DNA of 64,000 nucleotides from Cyclobacteriaceae bacterium (GTDB taxonomy: Bacteria > Bacteroidota > Bacteroidia > Cytophagales > Cyclobacteriaceae): the NCBI GenBank assembly GCA_019638255.1, contig JAHBUD010000001.1:2046001-2110000 (forward strand), read 5' to 3'. How positions within the stretch are numbered: the stretch's first letter is position 1; every line of letters starts with the position of its first letter. Positions 44,801 through 52,678 of this stretch are shown here, one piece after another. A program made the position numbers and the translations under genes. The notes under the pieces were generated by a model. That model was not told the origin of the DNA. It made no database searches and saw only the letters and a program-made list of their open reading frames with translations.

Positions 44801-46299
44801 CCGGTCAGACAATAACAAACTTACCACCTAACGGAACCTACCCGGTTATCATCCGCGATAATCCGGCAGACCAATGCCCGACTACGGTTACCGTAACCAT
44901 CAATAATCTTAATCCTGAAATTACGGCTACGTTAACCGCTTTACCAGCTTCTTGTAACAACAATGATGGATCAATTACCATCAATACGCTTCCTGCTGGT
45001 GGCGATGGTGGGCCGTATACTTTCCAATTTGGATTGGTTGGTAATGAAGTGCCTGTTGGATTGCCTGCTGGAAATGTATTCAGTAACCTGGCGTCAGGAA
45101 ACTATAATTTTATTGTAACTGATAACGCTGGGTGCTCACAAACATTTACCCGCACGGTTGCTTTCCCTGGTTTTGTAAATACAGCAGCACCTGTTGTTAA
45201 TCAGCCTGATTGCATTTCCGGTGGAACAAATGGAAATATTATCCTTACTATTCTGGAAGTAGGAACGTATGAGTATTTTGTTACCACCGATCCGGCATTT
45301 GTTCCGGCTGTTTCCGACTACGTTACTACGGGTGGCTTAACACTTGTTATCCCTAACCTGGTTAATGGAAATTATTTCGTGTGGCTTCGCTCGTTGGGCT
45401 CGCAGTGCCCGACAAAACTAGGTCCGATTACGGTACAAGGCGTTTTCCAAACGGGCTTTACCGCCAGTGCTACAGATGAAATTTGTTTTGGTTCCGGTGG
45501 AACAATCGCGATCAATGGCATATTTGGTGCACCTGCTTTGGATTATACCTATGAGTTGGTAACGGGTGGCGTACCTGCCACCGGTACTATAACATTCCTG
45601 GAAGCTTTAGACACCTATACCATAGCTGGCTTGGCACCCGGTAGTTATCAATTGCGACTCAGTCAGGATCAAACCAGCATTAACGGATGCGTGGCTACTA
45701 CACTTTTCCAGTCGCTTACTATTACCGGTCCATCCGCTGCATTGGGTTTCCAAAATATTGAAAACATCAAAGAATCATTCCCTGATCTGCCCACAGGTTC
45801 GATGCTGGTGGTGTTGCAGGAAAGTGGGGAAGTTGATTATGAATTGAGAGTTGAACTTACTGCACCTGTAGTTCCTGGTCAGTTTCTTATCCGTGATTTC
45901 ACGGTCGTAAACCGTAATCCGAATAATCTTCGCATGCAGGCACAATTGAATAATCTATATGCAGGAACGTACACCTTAACCGTTCGCGATGCCATTGGAT
46001 GTGTGGTGACCTTAGAGGTGGATGTACCGGTTGATACCGATATCTTTATCCCGAACGTTTTCACACCAAACGGTGATGGAGTTAACGATACGTTTGCTAT
46101 CCGGAATCTACCGGCTTCAGGAGCCAAGATGATTGTTTCTAATCGCTGGGGTAACCAGGTATTCTCTTCCGATAATTACACCAATGAGACAGCGTGGGAT
46201 GGAGGCAACGAAAGCGATGGTGTATACTACTATCGCTTACAAGCCAACGGTCAGGTATTTACGGGTTGGATAGAAATATTGCGCGGAGTGAAGCCTTAA
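38833..46299 (+). CDS. giant modular surface protein with T9SS/gliding C-terminal domain (SprB-like)
   Basis: The 2488-residue protein has a signal peptide (FLKSLSVGLFLALAYMGVAQ). About twenty modules of roughly 81 residues follow, between residues 120 and 1845, then four or five more divergent beta domains. The C-terminal CHU_C/type B sorting domain begins VFTPNGDGVNDTFAIRN and ends AWDGGNESDGVYYYRLQ. Each module reads D-N-S-R-C, P-F-N-G, S-A-G-P-F-T-F, W-T-G-P, T-E-D-I and finally V-T-D-x-x-S-G-C. The two cysteines per module suggest one disulfide each. It is expected to be exported by the type IX system to the surface and to act as adhesin or motility protein. Confidence 0.93.
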   Translation: MQFSHFLKSLSVGLFLALAYMGVAQPVYTIQNIKGSCEGLSNGSFEVLVTAATGNVSVFFFGPPSGGPIAATVGVPVVISNLPGLPFPGRSFLVVVQDEVSSVPTNVNIISYPDPLAISIDAVVNNGSCVTPDGSISITTSGGSGAPNYIYSWVGPGGFTATTEDISGLSGGDYILTLSDANTNCSRVFPSITITDPSPFVFNVTNPVTTPVCVGDDLTLNLSGSELGVQYEVIRNNVVATGITQMGTGAPLSFIIPSGTFTDGDNFLIRATNGFCTPADMNGVVVADIIILNLTGAVVNNTSCVTFNGAIDLTVTGSAGAFTYSWTGPNGFTATTQDITGLEQGTYTVEVTDVPSGCIETTDIIVGDDRPVLTLTAVITDNTRCIAPFNGAINLTVAGSAGTFTYSWTGPNGFVSNAEDITDLEDGAYQVTVTDDPSGCIFVGDFIVGDASPTLTITDAVTDNSRCIAPFNGAIDITVAGSAGPFTFAWTGPSGFTADTEDITALVDGVYDVLITDDNSGCTAVASITVNNIAPTLTLSAVAIDNSRCEAPFNGAIDLTVAGSTGPFTFDWSGPGGPYSTEDLSNLQDGVYTVIVTDVNSGCTATTDVTINSNLPTLTLTTVVTDNSRCVPPFNGSVDLTVAGSAGPFTFLWTGAGGPYSTEDIADLQPGVYEVTVTDVASGCTAVTSAVVGNVTPTLTLTTVSTDNSRCIAPFDGSIDLTVAGAVGPFTYAWSGPGGPYNTEDLTDLEDGDYSVLVTDVPSGCSAIANVTINNTTPVLTLSTTSVNNSRCIAPFNGSIDLTVGGSAGPFTFSWTGPGGPYDTEDLADLQDGLYIVIVTDVTSGCAATTNVTINNTAPVLSLSSVVTDNSRCVLPFNGAINLTVAGSAGPFTFSWTGPGGFTADTEDITALQDGNYVVLVTDIASGCSATTNITVGNTAPVLSLTSVVNPNDQCGAPTGSIDITVAGSAGPFTFSWTGPSGFTASTEDISGLIGGDYTVTVTDDASGCEITAIINVPDNTSTLTITSVVTDNTRCTPAFNGAIDITVAGSAGPFTFLWTGPNGFTADTEDIAALENGDYLVTVTEISTDCATSVTITVGDNRPVLVLSTISIDNNQCSAPFNGSIDLTVAGSAGPFSFEWTGPNGFLASTEDISALEPGTYDVVVTDVASGCFETASVVIGDLAPTLTLTSTSTDNDRCIAPFGGSIDITVGGSAGPFTFDWTGPGGFTASTEDISNLMEGLYTIVVTDVNSGCTITSDITVGDATILPTVTSIVVANDRCNAPFNGAILIDVSPAGSYSFNWIGPGGFTSNAEDITALEPGVYQVDVINNVTGCATLQAFTVGNNAPVITVTADAISPNTSCVAPFNGAILITASPAGPYIFSWTGPSGFTSSSEDITGLENGDYIVTATNTTLGCSVNAVFTVGDNTPTITITSQTIVDNSNCVPPFNGSISITAGGTPGPYTFDWVGAFGFTGTGASITDIRSGDYTVTITDQTNGCSDAFVLTVGDLTPPVIVTLDASTPNTTCQAPFTGSLSISASGTPGPFTYFWTGPNGFTSTDEDIIDLFHGDYQVTVTDAGIGCQATVTFNVVDGTPPVLITVDNVINNTNCVAPFTGSITVSGGGTAGPFDFAWTGPGGFNATGATINDLEPGDYIVIVTDQVLGCQAQDTVTVLDAAPVISITQTITPNSNCLSPFNGAIELTSITGTPGDYDFSWTGPGGFTASTQNISDLDAGDYTVDITDQNIGCSNSFVLNVPQNATLVSVALISATANDRCTGPFNGALDVTIGGTPGPFTIAWTGPSGFTASTEDISALVHGNYTITVTDDILGCSNVATFTVPNATVGCGGLNCFAYTITVVDAQTQRPSCSNQNDGAITLDITGLTAGNYIIQLIGTSGTLTQVGPSGVYTFTGLSPDAYQYRIEDAVGNVCQQPYTLDVQVTVLATASDFVDALCFGQPTGQALFTVTSGGTSPFEYSVDGITWTTFLSGQTITNLPPNGTYPVIIRDNPADQCPTTVTVTINNLNPEITATLTALPASCNNNDGSITINTLPAGGDGGPYTFQFGLVGNEVPVGLPAGNVFSNLASGNYNFIVTDNAGCSQTFTRTVAFPGFVNTAAPVVNQPDCISGGTNGNIILTILEVGTYEYFVTTDPAFVPAVSDYVTTGGLTLVIPNLVNGNYFVWLRSLGSQCPTKLGPITVQGVFQTGFTASATDEICFGSGGTIAINGIFGAPALDYTYELVTGGVPATGTITFLEALDTYTIAGLAPGSYQLRLSQDQTSINGCVATTLFQSLTITGPSAALGFQNIENIKESFPDLPTGSMLVVLQESGEVDYELRVELTAPVVPGQFLIRDFTVVNRNPNNLRMQAQLNNLYAGTYTLTVRDAIGCVVTLEVDVPVDTDIFIPNVFTPNGDGVNDTFAIRNLPASGAKMIVSNRWGNQVFSSDNYTNETAWDGGNESDGVYYYRLQANGQVFTGWIEILRGVKP
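39190..44370 (+). repeat. about 20 coding tandem modules, period near 245 bp
   Basis: One module lies near 39190-39420. After an irregular insert, nineteen follow in tandem from 39721 to about 44370, each around 245 bases. Protein identity is high while synonymous sites differ between copies, so the array is old or under protein-level selection rather than a fresh amplification. Confidence 0.9.
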
Positions 46300-47306
46300 T
46301 TAAGTTCGCTTAAGAAGCGCATCGTATCAACGCCATCAGCATAATCCCATAATTCAGGTTGCTGTGCATGCCCAAACGGAACGGTTGCTAACCGATGATT
46401 TCCAACAATACATTGAATCTTCGATGCATTGGCTTCAAGTTCAGTTTTCAAGGAAGCATCATTCGTGTAATACTCGAAATACAGAACAGCAATAGGTGAT
46501 ACAAGCTTGTTGCTTTGCTGCAACAAAGTAAAACCAGTGTCCAGACAGGGTTCTTGATTGACCAGCAATATCGATTTCTGATAGTCGTAGTTGTTGGCGT
46601 ACTTGTGGTGGTTGATGATATCGTTAAAATCACTCCATGCATCCAACAGACTTTTAAAATCATAGTTTGCGGGAACGAAGAGCTTGGAAACGTTTCGGCA
46701 CCCCAGCCCAAAGTAATCGAATACATCATTGCCTAAGTTGCGGAAATCTTCAATCGTTTCGTTTTCTGTTAGGATTGCACAGGAGGTCCTGTTTCTTCTG
46801 ATGATCGCGGGAACGTTTCGGAAATAATATTCAAAGTGCTTGGCTGAATTATCACTTCCGGTGGCAATAACCCCGTCATAGCCTTTCAACGTTTCCTGTT
46901 GTAGTGTAATGTGCGCTGCAAATTCGGGTTCTATTTCAAGGAGCCGATCAATCAGGTAATGATTCAGTTTGGAATCTTTTGAGCTAAGTTTAACCAGGGC
47001 ATGGTGTCCGCTAATCAGTACGCACAACAGATCATGAAAACCAACCAGTGGAATGTTGCCCGCCATGATCAATGCAATTTTCTTGGGTGCAAGGCTTTTA
47101 AATGGATAGGAAGTTGTCCATTGTTTTAGCTTAGTCTCATCCAGGTAGTTTGTTAGTCCCGTTAAAGCTTTGCGAACATTACGTTCTGTGAACCAGGGGT
47201 TTTCACATTTGGCTTCGGTGGCAAGTTCCTGTAAGGAATGATCACTCAGGTTCTTAATCAGCAGGCCTAATTTTGTAAAGGCATTAATTCTTTGCTCCAG
47301 TGTCAT
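46296..47306 (-). CDS. acyl-CoA reductase (LuxC family)
   Basis: The 336-residue protein matches the LuxC/acyl-CoA reductase family: KKIALIMAGNIPLVGFHDLLCVLISGHHALVKLSS (nucleotide and substrate region), YDGVIATGSDNSAKHFEYYF, and IIRRNRTSCAILTENET with a candidate nucleophile cysteine. It would reduce a fatty acyl-CoA or acyl donor to aldehyde with NADPH. It overlaps the giant protein gene by 4 bases tail to tail and is divergent from a ferredoxin gene 93 bases away. No luciferase genes occur, so a role in lipid or pigment chemistry is more likely than luminescence. Confidence 0.85.
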   Translation of the reverse strand: MTLEQRINAFTKLGLLIKNLSDHSLQELATEAKCENPWFTERNVRKALTGLTNYLDETKLKQWTTSYPFKSLAPKKIALIMAGNIPLVGFHDLLCVLISGHHALVKLSSKDSKLNHYLIDRLLEIEPEFAAHITLQQETLKGYDGVIATGSDNSAKHFEYYFRNVPAIIRRNRTSCAILTENETIEDFRNLGNDVFDYFGLGCRNVSKLFVPANYDFKSLLDAWSDFNDIINHHKYANNYDYQKSILLVNQEPCLDTGFTLLQQSNKLVSPIAVLYFEYYTNDASLKTELEANASKIQCIVGNHRLATVPFGHAQQPELWDYADGVDTMRFLSELN

Positions 47307-47335
47307 CCGGGTAAACTATTAAGATGGTTGAGTTG

Positions 47336-47366
47336 TTTGAAGGTTAGTTGCAGAATTTTACTTTTG
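47336..47366 (+). promoter_or_regulatory. promoter of the ferredoxin gene
   Basis: TTTG (47336-47339), a 19-base spacer and TACTTTTG (47359-47366) match the Bacteroidota promoter. The start codon at 47400 is 33 bases further on. Confidence 0.65.
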
Positions 47367-47399
47367 CATCGACTTTAAAGGGGTAAAATTACTAAAAGC

Positions 47400-47747
47400 A
47401 TGGCCATTAAGATTACAGACGAATGTATCAATTGCGGGGCTTGTGAGCCAGAGTGCCCGAACACCGCTATATATGAAGGAGGCAGAGAATGGAATTGGGC
47501 AGGAGGAACAAAACTTACGGAGGTTAAACTTGAAGACGGTACCGTTCAGGATGCCAAGGTAGACCAGAATCCTGTGTCCGATGAGTTCTATTATATTGTT
47601 TCCGGAAAGTGTACAGAATGTACAGGTTTTCATGAAGAACCACAGTGTGCTGCTGTTTGTCCGGTAGATTGCTGTGTGCCTGATCCTGATCACGTGGAAT
47701 CAAAAGAAGTGTTGGCAGCCCGTAAAGCTTACCTGCACCAGGAGTAA
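47400..47747 (+). CDS. 2[4Fe-4S] ferredoxin
   Basis: The 115-residue protein carries two cluster-binding motifs: [12 protein letters not shown] at the N-terminus and a second set, [18 protein letters not shown], with the longer spacing typical of YfhL/Alvin-type ferredoxins, followed by DCCVPD. A 45-residue acidic insert separates them. It should carry low-potential electrons in the cytoplasm. The partner is unknown; the divergent acyl-CoA reductase gene is the nearest candidate. It converges with the DUF58 gene with no gap. Confidence 0.93.
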   Translation: MAIKITDECINCGACEPECPNTAIYEGGREWNWAGGTKLTEVKLEDGTVQDAKVDQNPVSDEFYYIVSGKCTECTGFHEEPQCAAVCPVDCCVPDPDHVESKEVLAARKAYLHQE

Positions 47748-48656
47748 TTACCTCATCCTGGCTCTTTTGATCAGGTAAGTCTGCAGGATGGTGTTAATGT
47801 CTTCCTGTACATCAGCCCTAACAAAATCAATTTTGTATTGATGACACCGGAGTTTTAGCATCTCATAGAACTTTGTTGCCTCTTGTTGGTAGGTTTCGCG
47901 TACGTCTGCAGGATTCAGCTTTAGTTTCGTATTATTTTCCAGATCGATAAATTCAATAGGCTTATCCTCGAATTGAAAGGTTAATTCCGTTTCATAATCC
48001 ATAACATGGAAAACAATCACCTCGTGTTTATTGTGTTTAAGATGCTGTAACGCCTTAAAAAGCTCTTCAATATTTTCAGTATTGCTGTCAAACATGTCAC
48101 TGAAAAGAATGATCAGTGATCGCCTGTGTACTTTTTCAGCCACTTCATGAAGCACCGTAGCAATTTCAGTGTTGTGTTTGCCGGGTTGTTGATTCAGAAC
48201 TTCATGTAGTAAAACAAACAGCTTTTCCAGGTGTGATGAGGAAGATTTGACAGGGGTAAGGGTATTGATCTTATCAGAGAATAGGCACAGCCCTACAGCA
48301 TCACGTTGAAGATTCAGCATTTGGGCAATCGAAGCTGCCGCTATTGCGCTAAAGCTGATCTTGGCACGAGTATCAGCCGGGTAAACCATGGAAGGTGAGG
48401 TGTCGATGGCGATCAGGCACCGGAGATTTGTCTCTTCTTCGTATTGCTTGGTGTATAACCTGTCGGTGCGGGCGTAAGCCTTCCAGTCAATATGACGGGT
48501 ACTTTCCCCTTCATTATACAGCCGGTGTTCAGCAAATTCAACAGAAAATCCGTGGTAGGGCGATTTATGAAGGCCTGTAACAAACCCTTCAACCAATTGC
48601 CGGGCAAGCAGTTCAAGATTTGCTGAGTGCCTGATATCCTGTAAGTTAAGTTTCAT
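47748..48656 (-). CDS. DUF58 / vWA-like protein
   Basis: The 302-residue protein has the DUF58 core VEFAEHRLYNEGESTRHIDWKAYARTDRLYTKQYEEE. A von Willebrand A-like domain with the metal-site motif DTSPSM follows, and a later LFSDMFD. Proteins of this family are usually encoded with a MoxR AAA+ ATPase and further vWA proteins, and may help assemble or chaperone envelope complexes. Here none of those partners is adjacent, which is unusual. It converges with the ferredoxin gene. Confidence 0.88.
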   Translation of the reverse strand: MKLNLQDIRHSANLELLARQLVEGFVTGLHKSPYHGFSVEFAEHRLYNEGESTRHIDWKAYARTDRLYTKQYEEETNLRCLIAIDTSPSMVYPADTRAKISFSAIAAASIAQMLNLQRDAVGLCLFSDKINTLTPVKSSSSHLEKLFVLLHEVLNQQPGKHNTEIATVLHEVAEKVHRRSLIILFSDMFDSNTENIEELFKALQHLKHNKHEVIVFHVMDYETELTFQFEDKPIEFIDLENNTKLKLNPADVRETYQQEATKFYEMLKLRCHQYKIDFVRADVQEDINTILQTYLIKRARMR

Positions 48657-48822
48657 TTGGCTCGTGCTGATTGACGTAAAAAATCGAGGCTATTACTAGT
48701 GTTTTGTAAGGTTTTGCTTTCAGTGATTGTGATTGAATAGCAGCCCATGTTTGCAATAAGTGTTCAAAATACTATATTAACACATTAAATTTACCTGAAC
48801 CTAACCTAAAACCTGCAGGACT

Positions 48823-49200
48823 GTGGAAGAGAATAAATCTAACGGTAGAGACGAAATATACTCTGCCAAAGTAAAAGCTGGGAAAAGAACCTATTTTTTT
48901 GATGTCAAATCAACCCGTTCCAACGACTTTTACCTGACGATCACGGAGAGTAAAAAGCGGTTTAAAGAGGACGGTTTCTCCTATGAGAAGCATAAAATCT
49001 TTCTTTACAAGGAGGATTTCAACAAGTTTATGGAGGCCCTTACCAATACCGTAAACCATGTGAAGACTGAACTTTTACCCGATGTGGACTTTGATCAGTT
49101 TGACCAACATCATGCCGATTATGAAAACCACCATGAAGCGGCAGAAACCACTACACCGGTTGCTAAAGCTGCAAATGACAGTGATTTAAAATGGGATTGA
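48823..49200 (+). CDS. DUF3276 protein (Pur-alpha-like single-stranded nucleic-acid binder)
   Basis: The 125-residue protein starts with GTG at 48823. Its core is EIYSAKVKAGKRTYFFDVKSTRSNDFYLTITESKKRF, then SYEKHKIFLYKEDFNKFMEAL, which is the PUR-repeat fold of bacterial Pur-alpha homologues found in Bacteroidota and spirochaetes. The last 35 residues are acidic and disordered. It probably binds single-stranded DNA or RNA and may regulate gene expression. A strong terminator follows. Confidence 0.9.
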   Translation: MEENKSNGRDEIYSAKVKAGKRTYFFDVKSTRSNDFYLTITESKKRFKEDGFSYEKHKIFLYKEDFNKFMEALTNTVNHVKTELLPDVDFDQFDQHHADYENHHEAAETTTPVAKAANDSDLKWD

Positions 49201-49223
49201 TCTAACAAAATGACCATATTCTG

Positions 49224-49248
49224 AAAAGCCCTCCCTGTGAGGGCTTTT
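49224..49248 (+). terminator. intrinsic terminator after the DUF3276 gene
   Basis: AAAAGCCCTC (49224-49233) pairs perfectly with GAGGGCTTTT (49239-49248) around a 5-base loop, with T continuing after the stem. Confidence 0.88.
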
Positions 49249-49316
49249 TCAATTATGGATGTGCCCATTGGTTTCAAGAATGTATATTTGCGCCCTGTTT
49301 TAAATTCTTAATTTTC

Positions 49317-50414
49317 ATGGGATTGCAATGTGGTATCGTAGGGCTTCCGAATGTTGGCAAGTCAACTCTTTTTAACGCACTATCAAACAACAAGGCTGAA
49401 GCGGCCAATTTTCCATTCTGTACAATTGAGCCGAATGTTGGGGTAATCTCAGTCCCTGATCCTCGCCTGAAAGCTTTGGAAGCTTTGGTTAATCCCCAAA
49501 AAGTAATCCCGACTACTATTGAGTTTGTGGACATAGCCGGGTTGGTAAAAGGTGCCAGCAAGGGCGAAGGGCTCGGAAACCAGTTCCTCGCTAATATCCG
49601 GGAGGTGGATGCTATCGTTCATGTAGTGCGTTGTTTCGATAATGACAACATTGTTCATGTTGACGGAAAGGTAGACCCTATTGCTGATAAAGAGATCATT
49701 GACACGGAGTTACAGTTAAAAGATCTAGAATCGGTTGAAAAGAAAATTTCACGTTCGGAGAAGATAGCCAAAAGTGGTGATGCCAAGGCTAAAAAGGAGT
49801 TAAACATACTTCAATCTTATAGAGAGGCTTTATTGGCTGGCCAAAATGCACGGGCTGTTCAGGTAACGGAGGAGGATAAGAAGGCAATCGAGGATTTGCA
49901 GTTACTAACCGCTAAACCTGTTGTATATGTTGCCAATGTTGATGAAGCCTCCGTGCTCACAGGCAACAAACATGTAGATGCACTGAGGAATTTGGTAAAA
50001 AGTGAAAATGCGGAGGTAGTAGTTATTAGTGCGGCCATTGAGGCTCAAATTGCGGAGTTGGAAACTGAAGAAGACCGTAAGACTTTCCTGAAGGAATATG
50101 GTTTAGATGAATCAGGCTTGAACAAGTTGATCAGGGCTTCATATAGCCTGCTAAACCTGATAACCTATTTCACGGCAGGTGAGAAGGAAGTTCGGGCCTG
50201 GACGATAAAAAGGGGTTGGAAAGCACCTGCGGCCGCAGGCGTAATTCACACCGATTTTGAAAAGGGCTTCATTAAAGCCGAGGTAATCAAATTAGCTGAT
50301 TATCAGCAGTATAAAACTGAAACTGGCTGCCGTGAAGCTGGGAAAATGGCCATTGAGGGCAAGGAGTATGTGGTTCAAGATGGCGATATCATGCATTTTC
50401 GTTTCAATGTTTAA
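49317..50414 (+). CDS. ychF: redox-regulated ATPase YchF
   Basis: The 365-residue Obg-family P-loop protein has G1 GLPNVGKST, the switch region [12 protein letters not shown]3 [20 protein letters not shown] and a changed G4, YVANVDE (NxxE instead of NKxD), which gives ATP rather than GTP specificity. A helical insert lies around residues 130-200, and a C-terminal TGS domain starts near [18 protein letters not shown]. It associates with ribosomes and is involved in stress and redox response. A TATATTTG box at 49283-49290 lies just upstream. Confidence 0.97.
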   Translation: MGLQCGIVGLPNVGKSTLFNALSNNKAEAANFPFCTIEPNVGVISVPDPRLKALEALVNPQKVIPTTIEFVDIAGLVKGASKGEGLGNQFLANIREVDAIVHVVRCFDNDNIVHVDGKVDPIADKEIIDTELQLKDLESVEKKISRSEKIAKSGDAKAKKELNILQSYREALLAGQNARAVQVTEEDKKAIEDLQLLTAKPVVYVANVDEASVLTGNKHVDALRNLVKSENAEVVVISAAIEAQIAELETEEDRKTFLKEYGLDESGLNKLIRASYSLLNLITYFTAGEKEVRAWTIKRGWKAPAAAGVIHTDFEKGFIKAEVIKLADYQQYKTETGCREAGKMAIEGKEYVVQDGDIMHFRFNV

Positions 50415-50464
50415 ATATTCCTTACATCCATTTTTTTAATTTTTTGATTTTTTCGTAGTTTTAT

Positions 50465-50497
50465 AATCCCCTCATTATCAGATCAAAGGAGGGGTTT
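50465..50497 (+). terminator. candidate terminator between ychF and cas6
   Basis: CCCCTC (50468-50473) pairs with GAGGGG (50489-50494) around a 15-base loop, followed by TTT. The stem is short and the T run weak. Confidence 0.4.
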
Positions 50498-50535
50498 AAG
50501 TTTAGTATTTTTTAGGCCTTATTTATTTTTTACAC

Positions 50536-51336
50536 TTGAGAGCCAGGATCATTTTTTCATTGAAGAACAGGGGTGCGTATGTCCCGTTTCACCACCAATA
50601 TTTGTTGGCCCAGTTTATAAAAGGGCTACTGATTTTTGGCCCGGATAAAACTTACCAGGGATATACTCAGTTCAATTTTTCAGGGCTGAAAGGTCAAACC
50701 AAAATCAGCCGTAAAGGCTTGCACTATTACTCATCAAAAGTAACGTTGGTTTTTGCTTGTGCTGACAGGGAATTCCTGAGTTACTTCACCGCCCAGTTAT
50801 TCGACCAAAAGGAAATCATGATTGGCAGCCTTCAATTGGTGCCTGATTCCATCGAAGAGGAGCCTCCCGTGGAAATACACAGCGAGGCAAAGTTTTTATG
50901 CATTTCCCCCATTGTTCCGGTGCCCGCGGCATTTAATAACGAGCAGGGTAAAAAGTTTATCCTCCCTGAAAGTGACGAATTCTCTGACTTGCTTTATGAG
51001 TCTACCCTCGGCCGCATGGAGGCTACCGGAAAATTTACCGCTGAACAGTTAGCGGCTTTCTATAAGTTTCAAATTGTGCCCGATCCGGGTTACCTGCAGC
51101 GCTTACAGGCAGCTGGTAAAAAATTTGCCCGGATTTATCCCCTCTACGATAACGATGTGAAGTTTGAAGTTCGGGGTTATACATTTCCTTTCACCCTGTA
51201 TGCAGCACCTGAAGTTCAACGCTTCGTTTACGAAAACGGACTGGGCTATTTCTGCCACAAAGGATTCGGCATGCTGGATGTATCCCACAACGATTCGGTT
51301 AAGCAAGAGCAGCAGCGCGATGCTATGTACGCTTAA
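50536..51336 (+). CDS. cas6: solitary Cas6-type CRISPR RNA endoribonuclease homologue
   Basis: The 266-residue protein starts with TTG at 50536 (MRARIIFSLKN, the usual RAMP first strand). VPFHHQYLLAQFIKGLL is the first helix, with candidate catalytic histidines just before it. The glycine-rich loop of Cas6 proteins appears near the C-terminus as GLGYFCHKGFGMLD. A second ferredoxin-like fold spans about residues 125-245. The length is typical. No CRISPR array, other cas gene or reverse transcriptase lies in the window. It sits between ychF and the T9SS plug gene, overlapping the latter by 4 bases tail to tail. It may process arrays elsewhere or other hairpin RNAs. Confidence 0.82.
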   Translation: MRARIIFSLKNRGAYVPFHHQYLLAQFIKGLLIFGPDKTYQGYTQFNFSGLKGQTKISRKGLHYYSSKVTLVFACADREFLSYFTAQLFDQKEIMIGSLQLVPDSIEEEPPVEIHSEAKFLCISPIVPVPAAFNNEQGKKFILPESDEFSDLLYESTLGRMEATGKFTAEQLAAFYKFQIVPDPGYLQRLQAAGKKFARIYPLYDNDVKFEVRGYTFPFTLYAAPEVQRFVYENGLGYFCHKGFGMLDVSHNDSVKQEQQRDAMYA

Positions 51337-52616
51337 CGCGGATTTTCAAAAAAGTTCACGTACCCAATCAATAGGTCGGCCATCGGTTTAAACGACCGGT
51401 AATAAACAAAAACCTCGTAAAAGTTTTCGGTTTGAAAATGACTTCCTTCAAAAAACAGGGGTGGCTGCGTTTTTGATTGTACCACATACTGGTAATCGTA
51501 CCATCCTTGCTTAAGCAATAGCGTTGTTGAGTACTCGCGCTTCGCGGAGTCGTAGCGCATTTTGCTCTCATCCGTTAAACTCCAGTGTGTTAATGCCCCG
51601 GCCAGGTAAACATTTCCATTTACGGGTTGGGGTGATTGCAAGGTAAAGGCCACGTTAACGTAGTTGGAAGCGTTTAGCCTTCGGTAATCGTAGTTGTCAA
51701 GAAAATAGCCACCGTTGTAATCGGGGTATTGGGAGTATAATTCACCCGAACGGTTCTTATCTTTTTCGATATACGCTGTCCAGGGCATCGTATTCTTATC
51801 CATGTAAGCCACATTTCTTCCCGGATAAAGCACCGAGCGGAGATCAAAGAAGCGAAACTCATTACCGCCTCTGAACATGGTTGCATCATCAAAGAAGCGG
51901 TATTCTAATTCAGAAATATTTTCCCTTAGGAAACTTGGCTTAATGCTCTGTGCGGTATAGTCCCAACGCTGGTTTTGCCGAACGGTAACATTCACCGTTT
52001 CCATCGGGTTAATCAGGTCAACATTTTTATAATTAACCGTGAAGTTGAGTTGTTGATTCCGCATAGCGGTTGGCCCTGAGCTGACAAATTTTTCATCACG
52101 AACAAAAGTTACGCGTGGATCAAACACCATAAAACGTTTACTGAGAATAACATCATCCTTGTCGGAACCCCGGTAAACGGCTACTACATAATTGCCTGGC
52201 AACTTAACCGGAGGCAATTGAGCCCAATAGTGTACATAGGGAATCCAGGTGTCCAATGAAAATTCGAATTCATTGATGGGGAATTCATTAAAATCAAATA
52301 AATAATCAAGGTCGGTAAGAATGGATTTTGTCCAATCCTGGTTGCAATGGATTATCCTGAAATAGTAGTTATCACGTTCCGTATGAAGATCATCGAATTC
52401 AAGGATCAGGTTCCATCGCCCCATTTTTGTAACTGCCGGAAGGAATTGCATTATTGGGTCGTCCTCAGCCTGCAAAAGCCGAACTGTTTTTATATTACTT
52501 TCGTAAACACGGTCGCTTAAAGTCAATACTTTTGCCCCTGTTTGCCGCCCGGATGATCCATACGGTATAGGGCTACACGCGCTCAGGATAAGGATAATAC
52601 AGACTAGTCGCTTCAT
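51333..52616 (-). CDS. type IX secretion system plug protein (DUF5103)
   Basis: The 427-residue protein has a lipoprotein-like signal (MKRLVCIILILSACSP). The plug-domain family pattern follows: VYESNIKTVRLLQ, RWNLILEFDDLHTERDNYYFRIIHCNQDW, LDYLFDFNEFPINEFEFSLDT, then Ig-like strands with LPGNYVVAVYRG. The C-terminal part is a carbohydrate-binding-like beta domain (LAGALTHWSLTDESKM). The plug closes the SprA translocon pore on one side in Bacteroidota. It fits the giant T9SS substrate encoded at 38833-46299. Confidence 0.88.
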   Translation of the reverse strand: MKRLVCIILILSACSPIPYGSSGRQTGAKVLTLSDRVYESNIKTVRLLQAEDDPIMQFLPAVTKMGRWNLILEFDDLHTERDNYYFRIIHCNQDWTKSILTDLDYLFDFNEFPINEFEFSLDTWIPYVHYWAQLPPVKLPGNYVVAVYRGSDKDDVILSKRFMVFDPRVTFVRDEKFVSSGPTAMRNQQLNFTVNYKNVDLINPMETVNVTVRQNQRWDYTAQSIKPSFLRENISELEYRFFDDATMFRGGNEFRFFDLRSVLYPGRNVAYMDKNTMPWTAYIEKDKNRSGELYSQYPDYNGGYFLDNYDYRRLNASNYVNVAFTLQSPQPVNGNVYLAGALTHWSLTDESKMRYDSAKREYSTTLLLKQGWYDYQYVVQSKTQPPLFFEGSHFQTENFYEVFVYYRSFKPMADLLIGYVNFFENPR

Positions 52617-52678
52617 GGCGTTAAAACTATAATTTTAATCTTTACTACCTCCAACTTTTTTGACCGTGGGGGTGTCTA

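Noticed and set aside
50415..51336. A CRISPR-Cas locus around cas6
   Set aside because: No direct-repeat array, effector, integrase or reverse transcriptase gene is present on either side.
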